From contig CACWLY010000006.1 of NCBI GenBank assembly GCA_902761825.1, positions 1 to 64,000 of the forward strand: 64,000 nucleotides of DNA. The letters run 5' to 3'. Below, piece after piece: positions 9,501 through 17,099 of this stretch. The position numbers were made by a program, and so were the translations under genes. Under the pieces are notes generated by a model. The model worked only from the letters and a program-made list of their open reading frames with translations. It was not told the DNA's origin and searched no databases. Numbering within the stretch: the first letter of the stretch is position 1; every line of letters starts with the position of its first letter. The DNA is from an uncultured Eubacteriales bacterium (GTDB taxonomy: Bacteria > Bacillota > Clostridia > Christensenellales > Aristaeellaceae).

Positions 9501-10070
9501 ATTGGTGCGGGCGGAGGCGATTTCCACAAGCTCGCCGTTCATTTCGTAGTACAATGTCACGTCCACGCCGCGCAGCAGCAATTCGGTCGTGCTGCGGCCG
9601 CCGTTCTGGTTCAGGTCCTCAAAGGCCAGCACCTTGATATAGGTGGAGCTTCTTGCCGCGCCGATGTGCGCGTCGGTCACCTTCTGGCCGTCGGCGATAT
9701 CGATGGGCAGCGAAAAGCTGTCGGATCCGCTGGCGGGCAGCATGACGCTTCCGCCTTCCCTGGGCAGGATGAAAAGGAACGTATCGGGCAGTGTTGCGCG
9801 CAGCCGGTAGCGTCCCGCGCTCAGCGAGGTAAAGGCGTACGCGCCGTCGGCCTGCGTCGTGACCCGGGCAAGCTGCGTTTCGCCGCCGTCCGCTCCGATC
9901 TTAAACAGCGTCACCGCCGCGCCGGCGACTGTGCGCCCGCCCTCCCTGCGGATTCCGCTGCCGTCGTCCGCAAACACGGTTCCGCTGATTTCGCCCGTTC
10001 CGGCAAGCGCGCGGACGGGCAGCAGCAGACAGATAAGGCACAGCGTCAGGATCAGTAGGGATTTGCGCAT
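6561..10070 (-). CDS. Secreted SdrD-B-like multi-domain surface protein
   Basis: This 1169-residue protein begins with a signal peptide (MRKSLLILTLCLICLLL..ALA, cleavage near residue 23). Ten consecutive beta-sandwich modules of about 110 residues follow. Each starts with a strand such as GTVFADDG, SVWWDEDCDG or TLYNDVNTNG, continues with a 'Dxx.NG..D.gE.gl.G' loop typical of calcium-binding SdrD B domains, and ends in 'DG.Y.F..L.pG.Y.lr..LP'. The fold is that of prealbumin-like CNA-B/SdrD-B stalk domains. No LPXTG signal or C-terminal transmembrane segment is present, so wall anchoring by sortase is not supported. The start has a GGAGG site. It is the last gene of a minus-strand run with the Cys-rich gene and the metallo-hydrolase. 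A stalk or adhesin scaffold is likely. Confidence 0.85.
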   Translation of the reverse strand: MRKSLLILTLCLICLLLPVRALAGTGEISGTVFADDGSGIRREGGRTVAGAAVTLFKIGADGGETQLARVTTQADGAYAFTSLSAGRYRLRATLPDTFLFILPREGGSVMLPASGSDSFSLPIDIADGQKVTDAHIGAARSSTYIKVLAFEDLNQNGGRSTTELLLRGVDVTLYYEMNGELVEIASARTNQEGEALFLHLTPGTYRVGAVLPTPYIIGPLGEKISQWYNCVPPSDSNAGMTGPVTAPKGDSLGVGVGAVSSGSLTGSVWWDEDCDGRRGKGESGYAGATVQVVSSTAGVNRSVTTGRNGEYHFDGLLAGNYTLTVTLPEDAMFTVPGGDSLLTEGYAFTASRTVTVQDQTVAEVYPVGVMPATSLRVTLYNDVNTNGLYDEGEPPFAGASLEVLKNDAVRASALSDGDGVARIPVLRGGDQEVRLCLPDGQVFTVDGAQNDFSALAATDNMTLPVTVPHGEEVSLFAGVTLPASVSGTLFDDVNLTGVMEDGENGLAGFTVQAVNAEGTVALQAVTDENGKYGFRNLLPAPHTIRFLLKNAYVASDLSEAGMPDENHIASQTAEYGETAVLSLTPGLSLDAVDGGIFRSATVSGCVLLDTGIPSLPASGGMEGVTVTLLDEEDRPVSSTTTTRTDADGAYYLKGALPGSYKLQFTLPDHGAFSDTALDESSIRSDVFSLQVADDLEWEPVYAIYTGSLEGAVYRSALMNGKRDDGEEGLAGIRLQMENNDLGLSYETATQADGQYSFPHLRPGSYTLRMTLPDGLCFAYDESSPVAAQVNAAAESDILIGINDQQTSRDIAAAAPAALRGTVYFDRENNGDQDAGDNGAPGVTLSFTSTDTALSYTVLTDGDGLFSLDALVPGSYLLRATLDADCTVADSNAAQLRDGYWMSRVTLTDGMEAWLQYPVLRYASVAGHVWNLDGSLNGVSGRAVTLYAEGVSESLGEAVTDESGFFRFSSLKPGSYKLTCDLPDARYHFARPADAEMYPGTPDVPVGYYDYFAVAMGSDMSACDIGIGAMGELGDTAWLDLNGNGLQDGNEPCLPGIRIALYQYGELAAETVTDNQGRYRVTDLYPGVYTLKVAYPQELKPTRIRDDFPLAASVLSPSEDTVAEATGVVVPSDGRNLNCDFGFVLRQEGVYPAELKQLYATDWSYGGTRR

Positions 10071-10117
10071 GGTACAGCCTCCGTAAAGCAGTTTTTCGGC
10101 GGGGTGTCAAAGCGGCG

Positions 10118-10690
10118 TCAGCAGCCGCGGTAAGGCTGGGGATACAGGGGGAGCGGCGGGGGACAGGGCGGCGGGCAGTTCCCGCCGTACATAGGCCTGC
10201 AGGCGGTGAGCCAGACCTCGACCCATACGTCCAGCAGGGCGTCGGCGACGCCGTCCGCGCAGCAGCAGGAACGGATCAGCCTCGCGCAGGCGTTCGCGGC
10301 GGCGTGCGCGCGCTCGGCCTGACAGGGATCGCACAGGCGCATCTGCACCGGTACGTCGATGTGCGACGATGCGGTAAAGGCGCAGCCGCAGGCGTCGCAC
10401 AGGGAACAGCAAAGGGGAATGTGCGCCTGCATCATGAGCCCGCGCCCGCAGGGAGCGTCGCAGCGCTCGGCGCGCACGCCGCATTCCTGCACGGATACGG
10501 CTGTCAGCTGTACGGGCTGCCGGGCGTCGCAGGGCAGGGAACACAGCGGCAGGGAAAAGCGTTCATAGCGCAGATACGCCCGGCCGGAGCCGATGATCTG
10601 CTGCATCAGGAATCCGCCGCGGGGCGGTTCAGGAACCGGCGGAACGGGCTGCCCGCATCCGCAGGGAAAGTAATTCTTCTGGTCGCGCAT
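10118..10690 (-). CDS. Cysteine-rich protein of unknown function
   Basis: This 190-residue protein contains 22 cysteines, many as CxxC, CC or CCC groups (GCG near 10-12, CCSLCDACGC near 95-104, SCCC near 140). It ends in a Pro-rich tail. There is no signal peptide or membrane segment. A strong AAAGGAGG site lies upstream of the ATG at 10690, and the reading frame is intact, so this is likely a real gene rather than one of the overlapping open frames. I do not recognise the family. The cysteines could bind metal or form disulfides. It lies between the SdrD-like gene and the metallo-hydrolase on the same strand. Confidence 0.6.
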   Translation of the reverse strand: MRDQKNYFPCGCGQPVPPVPEPPRGGFLMQQIIGSGRAYLRYERFSLPLCSLPCDARQPVQLTAVSVQECGVRAERCDAPCGRGLMMQAHIPLCCSLCDACGCAFTASSHIDVPVQMRLCDPCQAERAHAAANACARLIRSCCCADGVADALLDVWVEVWLTACRPMYGGNCPPPCPPPLPLYPQPYRGC

Positions 10691-10737
10691 GATCGCAGCC
10701 TCCTTTATGGAGTGGAGGCAAAGCCTCCCGCTGCATC

Positions 10738-11910
10738 CTATTCCGCTATGCCGTTGTCGGTGACGGCGGCCACGCCGCCCGACGCGTCAAAGACGACGCA
10801 GCGGTCGAATTTGGATTTATGCCACAGGCGTTTGATATCCGCCCGCAGGTCGGCGTCCCCGTCCGTGGCGCGGGTGCCGAGGGTAAAAACGCCGTTGGCG
10901 GGCAGCACCGCGTCGGCGGGCAGGGTGACGCATTCCTCGCCCCTGGTGGAAAAAACGATCCAGCCCGCCAGCGATATATCCTGATCGCTGCCGCTGCGCA
11001 GGATCAGCAGATCGTCGCTCCTGTCGATGGCGGCGGTAACGTATCGGCTGTAATCGGGCAGATCCCAGACGATCTCCTCCGCGCTGATCTTTCCGCCGCG
11101 CAGCGTCAGTTCAACGCCCCGCGGGTATTCCTGGGTCACGATCACCCCGGCGCCCGCCTTCCCATAGCGCTTGAGAACGGAAGAAGCGGGCGTGTCGGGC
11201 TCCTGAATCGAGGAAGTGCTGATCAGCGCAATCTGGGGATTTACAGCCTCCACAAACGCCTGGCTGCTGGCCGTGTTGTCCCCGTGAAAGGGAACCTTCA
11301 GCAGGTCGGCGGCGGTGATCAGCCCGGCCTGCAGCAGCTCGTATTCCTCGTCCAGCTTCATATCGCCGGTGAACAGCAGCGTGCCCTCGGCGGTGTCCAC
11401 ATAGAACACCAGCGAGTTGTTGTTTTCGTTTTCGGTGTTGCACGTCAGCGGCCCCACGACGCGCAGCGACGCGTCCGCGCCGAGCGAAAGCGCGTCGCCC
11501 GCGTTCAGATAGCGCACCGTGTCGCCGCGCTCGGCGGCGGCCAGTTCCATCGGATGCTCGCCGGGCTTAACGTCGTAATAGATGGCGGCGGCGTACCAGG
11601 CGTCCACGGCGATATCGCTTTGAGCCAGCGGCAGCAGCCCGCCGGCATGATCCTTGTCGCAATGGGTCAGGAACACGCCGTTCAGCCGCGAGACGCCATA
11701 CTGCGTCAGCGCTTCGCGCAAGAGGTTCCAGGTGTAATCGTAGCCGCTGTCGATCAGGTACGCGTTATCGCCCAGCATCAGCAGCAGGCAGTCGCCCTTG
11801 CCGACGTTCAGGGCGGCCAGGCGCGCTCCGGCGTCCGGCTCGGCCGGGGCGGCGCAGGCGGTCAGCGAAATGCAGAAGAATACCGATAAGATAAATAAGA
11901 ATCTGCGCAT
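10738..11910 (-). CDS. ComEC-like metallo-beta-lactamase-fold lipoprotein with lamin-tail-like end
   Basis: The 390-residue protein has a lipoprotein signal with an LTAC lipobox (Cys near residue 19). The mature part is a ComEC/Rec2-type metallo-hydrolase domain without the membrane channel. It has the early strand LNVGKGDCLLL, the motif THCDKDHAGG and later FTGDM and FHGDN metal-ligand strands. The last 100 residues (SLAGWIVFS.., LPANGVFTLG.., VFDASGGVAAV) resemble a lamin-tail (LTD) domain. This combination occurs in secreted nuclease-like proteins of Gram-positive bacteria. A role in extracellular nucleic-acid or phosphodiester hydrolysis is inferred, not shown. It is first in a minus-strand run of three genes. 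Confidence 0.8.
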   Translation of the reverse strand: MRRFLFILSVFFCISLTACAAPAEPDAGARLAALNVGKGDCLLLMLGDNAYLIDSGYDYTWNLLREALTQYGVSRLNGVFLTHCDKDHAGGLLPLAQSDIAVDAWYAAAIYYDVKPGEHPMELAAAERGDTVRYLNAGDALSLGADASLRVVGPLTCNTENENNNSLVFYVDTAEGTLLFTGDMKLDEEYELLQAGLITAADLLKVPFHGDNTASSQAFVEAVNPQIALISTSSIQEPDTPASSVLKRYGKAGAGVIVTQEYPRGVELTLRGGKISAEEIVWDLPDYSRYVTAAIDRSDDLLILRSGSDQDISLAGWIVFSTRGEECVTLPADAVLPANGVFTLGTRATDGDADLRADIKRLWHKSKFDRCVVFDASGGVAAVTDNGIAE

Positions 11911-11973
11911 GCGTTTCCTCCGTTCAAAAACAGTATCCGCGCGAAAACGTCATTTTTATTCTCCCGGGCTTGC

Positions 11974-12002
11974 TTGTTCTTTTCCGCGGTTCGTGGTACA
12001 AT
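11974..12002 (+). promoter_or_regulatory. Promoter of tadA
   Basis: TTGTTC (11974-11979) and TACAAT (11997-12002) are spaced by 17 bp, about 25 bases ahead of the tadA start. Confidence 0.6.
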
Positions 12003-12026
12003 GCGAAAAAAAGAAAGGATTGGAAG

Positions 12027-12467
12027 ATGCGGAAAGAAATGATGCGCCTGGCGCTGGAAGAAGCGGCCCGCAGCGGCGGCGACGTTCCGGTGGGCGCGGT
12101 GGCGGTATGCGGCGGCGAAGTGATCGCGGCCGCGCATAACGAGCGCGAGGCGGCGGGCGATCCGTTCGCGCACGCCGAAATGCTGGCGATGCGCCGCGCC
12201 TGCGAAAAGCTGGGCCGACGCAGGCTGCGCGACTGCACGCTGTACGTCACGCTGGAGCCCTGCCCCATGTGCGCGGGCGCCATGATGATGGCCGAGCTTG
12301 GAGCGTGCGTGTTCGGCGCGTACGATCCCCGGCAGGGCTGCTGCGGCAGCGTGTACGACCTGCCGCACGATCCCGCTTTTTTCCATCGCGTCGCCTGCAC
12401 GGGCGGCGTAATGGAGGAGGAATGCGCCGAGCAGCTGCGAACCTTCTTTGAAAAGAAGCGCACATAA
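12027..12467 (+). CDS. tadA: tRNA-specific adenosine deaminase
   Basis: This cytidine/deoxycytidylate-deaminase-fold enzyme of 146 residues converts adenosine to inosine at the wobble position of tRNA-Arg(ACG). The zinc and proton-shuttle motif HAE is at residues 49-51 and PCPMC at 78-82, both intact. The start chosen is the ATG at 12027, with GAAAGGA upstream. A longer reading frame from 11970 would begin upstream of the likely transcription start. It appears to be a single-gene unit between a divergent secreted-protein run and the foldase gene. Confidence 0.92.
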   Translation: MRKEMMRLALEEAARSGGDVPVGAVAVCGGEVIAAAHNEREAAGDPFAHAEMLAMRRACEKLGRRRLRDCTLYVTLEPCPMCAGAMMMAELGACVFGAYDPRQGCCGSVYDLPHDPAFFHRVACTGGVMEEECAEQLRTFFEKKRT

Positions 12468-12557
12468 CCACCAATTCATTATAATGGAAACAAAATCAAA
12501 AATCAAATCCATATATTATGACGGATTTGTAACATTTTGAAAAAGAACTGAAAAAGC

Positions 12558-12586
12558 TTGCGGGGCAAACGGGATTGTGACATAAT
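12558..12586 (+). promoter_or_regulatory. Probable promoter of the foldase gene
   Basis: TTGCGG (12558-12563) and CATAAT (12581-12586) have a 17-bp spacer, in an AT-rich stretch about 45 bases before the start at 12631. Confidence 0.45.
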
Positions 12587-12630
12587 AAAAAAGAACTTGA
12601 CGGCGAACCCGTAAGGAAAGGAAGAAAACG

Positions 12631-13905
12631 ATGAGAACGCTGAAAAAAATGCTGGCTATCTGCCTGGCGCTGACGCTGGTTTTCGGCCTGGCGGCGGCGG
12701 AAACGGCCATCGCGCCGGAAACCGTGGTGCTGTCCGTGGGCGAAAAGGAATTTACGGCGCAGAACCTGGACAGCATGGCGTATATGCTGTATACCCAGAG
12801 CGTCGTGCAGAAATATCCCGACTATGAAACGGCCATGGATTATCTGATCCAGCAGGCCGTGCTGCAGGATTACCTGGTAAGCAAAGGCTATACCGAGTTT
12901 ACCGAAGAGGAGAAAGCCGCTTTCCGCAACGAAGCGCAGGCGAGCTGGGATGGCTACCTGGACAATTACGTCCGGTATTATCAGACCGAGAATACCGACG
13001 AGGAGCGGGCGAGGCTGCGCACGCAGGCCGAGGAGTATTACACCTCCCAGGGCGCTACGCTGGATACGCTGATCGATAACCTGGAATTCGACGCGGCGGT
13101 GGAGCGCATGGAAAGCGACCTGACCGGCGGCTATGAGCCCTCCGAGGAAGAGATCACCAATATGTTTGAGGAGCTGGGCGCGCTGTATCAGGCCCAGTTC
13201 GAGAACAACGTAAGCGCGTACGAAATGTACACCCGGCAGACCGGATACGAAAGCCTGTACGTGCCGGAGGGCTACCGCGCCGTGCTGCATATCCTGCTGG
13301 AGGTGGACGACGGGCTGCTGAGCGCCTATACCGAGGCCCAGGCTGCCCTGGAAGAGGCCGAGAGCGCCGAAACGGTGGACGAGGCCGCCGTGACCGAGGC
13401 GAAGGCCGCCGCCGGAAAAGCCTTTGACGCCGTGATCGCCTCCCGTCAGGATGTGATCGACGAGATCTACGCGCGCCTGGAAAAGGGCGAAAGCTTCCAG
13501 GACCTGATCGCCGAATACGGAACCGATCCGGGCATGAAGCAGGAAAGCTATCTGAAAGAGGGCTACAAGGTGCACGCCGAGAGCGTGATCTACGACGCGG
13601 CGTTCACGGCGGGCGCTTTCCAGGAAAAGATGCAGAAGCCCGGCGACGTATCCGATCCCGTCGTGGGACGGTTCGGCATTCATATCCTGTATTATCTGGA
13701 CGACGTTCCCGGCGGACTGATCATGACCGACAGCATTCACAATGAGATCGCGCAGGTGCTGTCCTCCCAGAAGCTGAACGAGGCCTACGACGCCGCCTAT
13801 CAGGAATGGGAAAAGACGCTGACGATCGTCCGCAACGAAGAACTGGTGGCGCAGATGGCGGCCGAAGCCGAAAAACAGCTTCAGGAAAGCCAAAAGACCG
13901 AGTAA
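12631..13905 (+). CDS. Secreted parvulin-type peptidyl-prolyl isomerase (SurA/PrsA-like)
   Basis: The 424-residue protein carries a Sec signal peptide (MRTLKKMLAICLALTLVFG.., AAA cleavage near residue 23). No lipobox cysteine is present, unlike Bacillus PrsA. An N-terminal SurA-like helical chaperone region runs to about residue 210. A PpiC-type domain follows from YRAVLHILLEVDD near 215 to GRFGIHILYYLDD near 355. A long acidic, Ala-rich helical insert (about residues 235-275) lies inside the isomerase domain. The protein probably helps fold exported proteins such as those encoded nearby. RBS GGAAAGGAAG precedes the start. Confidence 0.85.
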   Translation: MRTLKKMLAICLALTLVFGLAAAETAIAPETVVLSVGEKEFTAQNLDSMAYMLYTQSVVQKYPDYETAMDYLIQQAVLQDYLVSKGYTEFTEEEKAAFRNEAQASWDGYLDNYVRYYQTENTDEERARLRTQAEEYYTSQGATLDTLIDNLEFDAAVERMESDLTGGYEPSEEEITNMFEELGALYQAQFENNVSAYEMYTRQTGYESLYVPEGYRAVLHILLEVDDGLLSAYTEAQAALEEAESAETVDEAAVTEAKAAAGKAFDAVIASRQDVIDEIYARLEKGESFQDLIAEYGTDPGMKQESYLKEGYKVHAESVIYDAAFTAGAFQEKMQKPGDVSDPVVGRFGIHILYYLDDVPGGLIMTDSIHNEIAQVLSSQKLNEAYDAAYQEWEKTLTIVRNEELVAQMAAEAEKQLQESQKTE

Positions 13906-13922
13906 AAAGCCCAAAATAGCGC

Positions 13923-13951
13923 TTGACAAACCGCGGGCGGACTGTTATAAT
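13923..13951 (+). promoter_or_regulatory. Consensus promoter of infC-rpmI-rplT
   Basis: TTGACA (13923-13928) and TATAAT (13946-13951) match the sigma-A consensus at every position with a 17-bp spacer. It begins only about 18 bases after the stop codon of the foldase gene. Confidence 0.9.
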
Positions 13952-13957
13952 ACCTTT

Positions 13958-14111
13958 TGCGTTAAGCAGGAGCCGCCCGCTCCTCACCCCGCGAATTCCG
14001 TTTCGCCCGGTGCAGGCAACCGATAGCAAAAGTATGTATGTCGGCGGGTGGTTTCATCCGCCGGCATTTTCTTATGCGGAAGGCCGGAATCATGCATGGA
14101 GGTGTGTCCAC
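13958..14111 (+). promoter_or_regulatory. Leader with attenuator, L20-leader-like
   Basis: The 150-nt leader before infC contains a strong hairpin (about 14039-14050 with 14056-14065) followed by TTTTCTT, which has the form of an intrinsic terminator. An upstream segment CCGCCCGC (13973-13980) can pair with GCGGGTGG (14044-14051), the left arm of that terminator, and so could act as an antiterminator. Firmicute infC-rpmI-rplT operons are known to be regulated by L20 binding to such a leader. Assignment to that family rests on position and structure and was not tested with a covariance model. Confidence 0.65.
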
Positions 14112-14675
14112 ATAGCCGCTGAATTGTTGATCAATGAGGAAATCCGTGACCGTGAAGTACGCCTGATCGGCGCCGACGGCGCTCAGCTGGGCGTGCTGCC
14201 CATTGCCCGTGCGCTGGAGCTGGCCGAGGAAGCCGAGCTTGACCTGGTCAAGATCGTGCCCACCGCTCAGCCCCCCGTTTGCAAGCTGATGGACTACGAC
14301 AAGCATCGCTACGAGCAGTCCAAGCGCGAACGCGAGATGCGCAAGAACCAGAAGACCATTTCGGTGAAAGAGGTGCAGCTTTCCGCCACCATCGAGGAAA
14401 ACGATGTGCAGACCAAGGCCAAGAACGCCATCAAGTTCCTGCAGGGCGGCGACAAGGTCAAGGTAAGCATCCGCTTCCGCGGCCGTCAGATCACCCACAG
14501 CGAGATCGGTCTGAAGGTGATGCAGGATTTCATTGATCGTACCAAAGACGTGGCTGTGGTCGAAAAGCGCCCCGCGCTGGACGGCCGCCATATGATCATG
14601 ATCCTGGGCCCCAAGGCGGATAAACCTGTGAAGGCGCCGAAACCCGCGAAGCCCGCGGAAGGAACGGACGCCTGA
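14112..14675 (+). CDS. infC: Translation initiation factor IF-3
   Basis: IF-3 binds the 30S subunit, blocks premature 50S joining and rejects non-AUG starts. The N-terminal domain (ELLINEEIRDREVRLIG.. to PPVCKLMDY) and C-terminal domain (KTISVKEVQL.. to MIMILGPK) are both complete. The only well-placed start is an ATA at 14112, 9 bases after GGAGG (14098-14102). It gives 187 residues beginning M-AAELLINEE. In-frame ATGs further up lie inside the terminator hairpin and lack a ribosome binding site. Non-canonical infC starts are known to allow IF-3 autocontrol. The C-terminal tail is Lys/Pro/Ala-rich. rpmI follows 25 bases later. Confidence 0.93.
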   Translation: MAAELLINEEIRDREVRLIGADGAQLGVLPIARALELAEEAELDLVKIVPTAQPPVCKLMDYDKHRYEQSKREREMRKNQKTISVKEVQLSATIEENDVQTKAKNAIKFLQGGDKVKVSIRFRGRQITHSEIGLKVMQDFIDRTKDVAVVEKRPALDGRHMIMILGPKADKPVKAPKPAKPAEGTDA

Positions 14676-14700
14676 ATCACATCCGGAAGGAGGAAACCCC

Positions 14701-14901
14701 ATGCCTAAGCAAAAGACCCATCGCGGCGCAGCCAAGCGCTTTTCTTTGACCAAGACTGGCAAGGTCAAGCATAAGAGCATGAACTGCAACCACATCCTGA
14801 ACAAGAAGACCACCAAGCGCATCCGTCATATGCGCAAGGGCGGCGTGCTGCAGAACAAGGCCGAAGCGGCCACTATCCGCACGCTGATCCCGTACAAATA
14901 A
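14701..14901 (+). CDS. rpmI: Ribosomal protein bL35
   Basis: This 66-residue basic protein has the typical bL35 start PKQKTHRGAAKRF and the conserved centre HILNKKT.KRIRHMR. It is a structural protein of the 50S subunit. GGAAGGAGG precedes the start. It is the middle gene of the infC-rpmI-rplT operon. Confidence 0.96.
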   Translation: MPKQKTHRGAAKRFSLTKTGKVKHKSMNCNHILNKKTTKRIRHMRKGGVLQNKAEAATIRTLIPYK

Positions 14902-14929
14902 GCCCATTTCCGGCAAGGAGGATTAACCA

Positions 14930-15280
<351 letters not shown>

Positions 15281-15293
15281 GATGCTCGCCTTC

Positions 15294-15324
15294 AAGCCCA
15301 CCGGAAAACGGCGGGCTTGTTTTT
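15294..15324 (+). terminator. Terminator of infC-rpmI-rplT
   Basis: The stem AAGCCC-CCG / CGG-GGGCTT, with one bulge and an A-rich loop, is followed by TGTTTTTG 14 bases after the rplT stop. Confidence 0.8.
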
Positions 15325-15342
15325 GTGCAGAGGAGGGGACGA

Positions 15343-16248
15343 ATGAGACGGTTTCTGGCTCTCGTGCTGGCGCTGTGCTGCCTGTCGCTCTCTTTTGCCG
15401 CTGAAGCCGAAAAGCGCGTATATCTCTGCCGCGAAGGGAACGCAGCGCCTTTTCCCGAAGGGAGCGAAACCTTTGATCTGTATGTTTGTCCTCTGATGGG
15501 GGCGGACTGCATGGCGCTGCGCTGCGGCGGGAAAACCATGCTGGTGGATATGGGCAAGGCCAACGATTACGATACGATCAAGGGCGTGCTGGACGGCCTG
15601 GAGATCAAGCGGATCGATATCGCCTTCAATACGCATCCCCATACCGATCATCTGGGATCAATGATAAGGATCCTTGCGGATTATCCGGTGGACTGCTTCA
15701 TGACGGCCTTTGACGACGATTATACCGCCGAGGAGGTCGTGCAGAAGGCCACGATGAAGGCGGTGCGCGAAGCCGGCGTACCTGTAAGGCGCGTGGAGGA
15801 CGGCGATGTTTTTTATCTGGGGGACGCGAAGTTGACCGTGATCCGCCAGACGCGCTATATGTATGAGACGCCCAATCCCAATCCTTTTTCCGCCATGCTG
15901 ATGGTTGAGTACGGAAGCTGCCGCCTGCTGCTCTGCGCCGACGTGGTGCAGAGCGCGCAGCTGTATATCGCGCTGACGCACGACCTGAGGGCCGATATCC
16001 TCAAATGGCCGCATCACGGGCTGAACAAGGTATACCGCGAGCTTTGGGAAAACGCCGATCCGGAATACGTTTTTTTCACGCATGGCTATATGAACACAAA
16101 GGAAGCGCAGGAGCAGGCGGAAAAATACGGCGTGCCGTATGATTTCGCCACCTGGGGCGTGATCCATCTGTCCTCCGACGGCAATTGCTGGCTGGTGGAT
16201 CAGACACTGAACGAAATGGGGGAGCGGTGCGTCAAAATGTACCGCTGA
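15343..16248 (+). CDS. Secreted metallo-beta-lactamase-fold hydrolase
   Basis: The 301-residue protein has a signal peptide (MRRFLALVLALCCLSLSFA, cleavage near AEA) and a ComEC-type metallo-hydrolase domain. The zinc motif THPHTDH is at residues 97-103, followed by later strands LLLCADVV and KWPHHG. There is no lipobox at the cleavage site. The start is the ATG at 15343 with AGGAGGGG at 15331-15338. A GTG at 15325 would overlap the rplT terminator. It is the second secreted hydrolase of this class in the window, but it lacks the lamin-tail-like domain of the one at 10738. The substrate is unknown. Confidence 0.8.
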   Translation: MRRFLALVLALCCLSLSFAAEAEKRVYLCREGNAAPFPEGSETFDLYVCPLMGADCMALRCGGKTMLVDMGKANDYDTIKGVLDGLEIKRIDIAFNTHPHTDHLGSMIRILADYPVDCFMTAFDDDYTAEEVVQKATMKAVREAGVPVRRVEDGDVFYLGDAKLTVIRQTRYMYETPNPNPFSAMLMVEYGSCRLLLCADVVQSAQLYIALTHDLRADILKWPHHGLNKVYRELWENADPEYVFFTHGYMNTKEAQEQAEKYGVPYDFATWGVIHLSSDGNCWLVDQTLNEMGERCVKMYR

Positions 16249-16252
16249 ACAT

Positions 16253-16897
16253 ATGAAGATCCGAAGAATTGTCATGAGCGTCGCGGGCGTGCTGATCGGC
16301 GGCATGTTCGCCGGGCTGTTCCAGTTCGTCGCCTTTGGCGTCGATCCCTTCCAATGCTTTGTCAACGGCTGTCATGCCGTGATTCCCATGGAATTCGGCA
16401 CGCTGTACCTGATCCTGAACGCCGCGCTGCTGTCCTTCGCGCTGCTGGCGGACCGCCATTATATCGGCCTCGCCACTCTGATCAATATGTTTTTGCTGGG
16501 CTATGTGGTGCAGTTTACGTATCAGGGGCTGCAATCGCTGATCCCCGCGCCGTCCGTCGCGCTGCGCGTGGCGCTCATGCCCGTGGCGCTTCTCGGCCTG
16601 TGCGTCACCGGATCGCTGTATATTACCGCCGATCTGGGCGTTTCCACCTATGACGCGGTCGCGCTGATCATCTCCAACACCTGGCACAAAATGCAGTTCC
16701 GCTTTTGCCGGATCATCACCGATCTCGTCTGCGTGCTGATCGGTTCCGGGCTCTTCCTGCTCTCCGGCGGAACCTTTGCCCGGCTCACCGCCATCGCAGG
16801 CGTCGGCACCGTTCTGACGGCCTTCTGCATGGGCCCGGTCATCGCCTGGTGCAACGAGCACATTTCCAAGCCGCTGCTCGGGAAGAGCGAGCAATAA
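16253..16897 (+). CDS. YczE/YitT-family membrane protein
   Basis: The 214-residue protein has about five to six transmembrane helices. It contains a D-L-G-V-S-x-Y-D-A segment (near residues 128-136) typical of YczE/YyaS/YitT proteins, whose function is poorly defined. The start lies 4 bases after the stop of the metallo-hydrolase gene with no clear ribosome binding site, so translation is probably coupled to that gene. Confidence 0.7.
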   Translation: MKIRRIVMSVAGVLIGGMFAGLFQFVAFGVDPFQCFVNGCHAVIPMEFGTLYLILNAALLSFALLADRHYIGLATLINMFLLGYVVQFTYQGLQSLIPAPSVALRVALMPVALLGLCVTGSLYITADLGVSTYDAVALIISNTWHKMQFRFCRIITDLVCVLIGSGLFLLSGGTFARLTAIAGVGTVLTAFCMGPVIAWCNEHISKPLLGKSEQ

Positions 16898-16945
16898 TAC
16901 CCTTTTCCCATTCAGCGGATAATCGGCAAAAAAACACCGGGGGCC

Positions 16946-17057
16946 TTATACTATTCTCAATCTAAAATCTTATCATCTTTGGGTGTCTTTTCCGTCTTGG
17001 CGTTGCTTCATTCCGGTCAACGTAGCGCTGCTACGCCTTATACTGAGAATAGTATTA
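16946..17057. mobile_element. MITE-like element, short copy
   Basis: The element runs from TTATACTATTCTCA to TGAGAATAGTATTA, which are inverted relative to each other. The first 90 or so bases match 49751 onward without a visible difference. This copy lacks 46 bases near its right end that the other copy has, so its right inverted arm is truncated to the last 15 bases. It carries no transposase and a small internal palindrome (GTAGCGCTGCTAC). It occupies most of the 16898-17099 gap. Confidence 0.8.
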
Positions 17058-17099
17058 GCTGCTCCCGGCGTTCTTTTTATCGTTTTTTTCAGGCCAGTA

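Noticed and set aside
6540-10058. A 1172-codon open frame opposite the SdrD-like gene
   Set aside because: It mirrors a gene with signal peptide, clear domains and a ribosome binding site. The composition (Gln/His/Arg/Gly-rich) is what high-GC codon bias gives on the opposite strand.
13923-14111. A longer IF-3 start upstream of 14112
   Set aside because: The extension begins at the promoter itself and runs through the leader hairpins, with no ribosome binding site and no similarity to IF-3.
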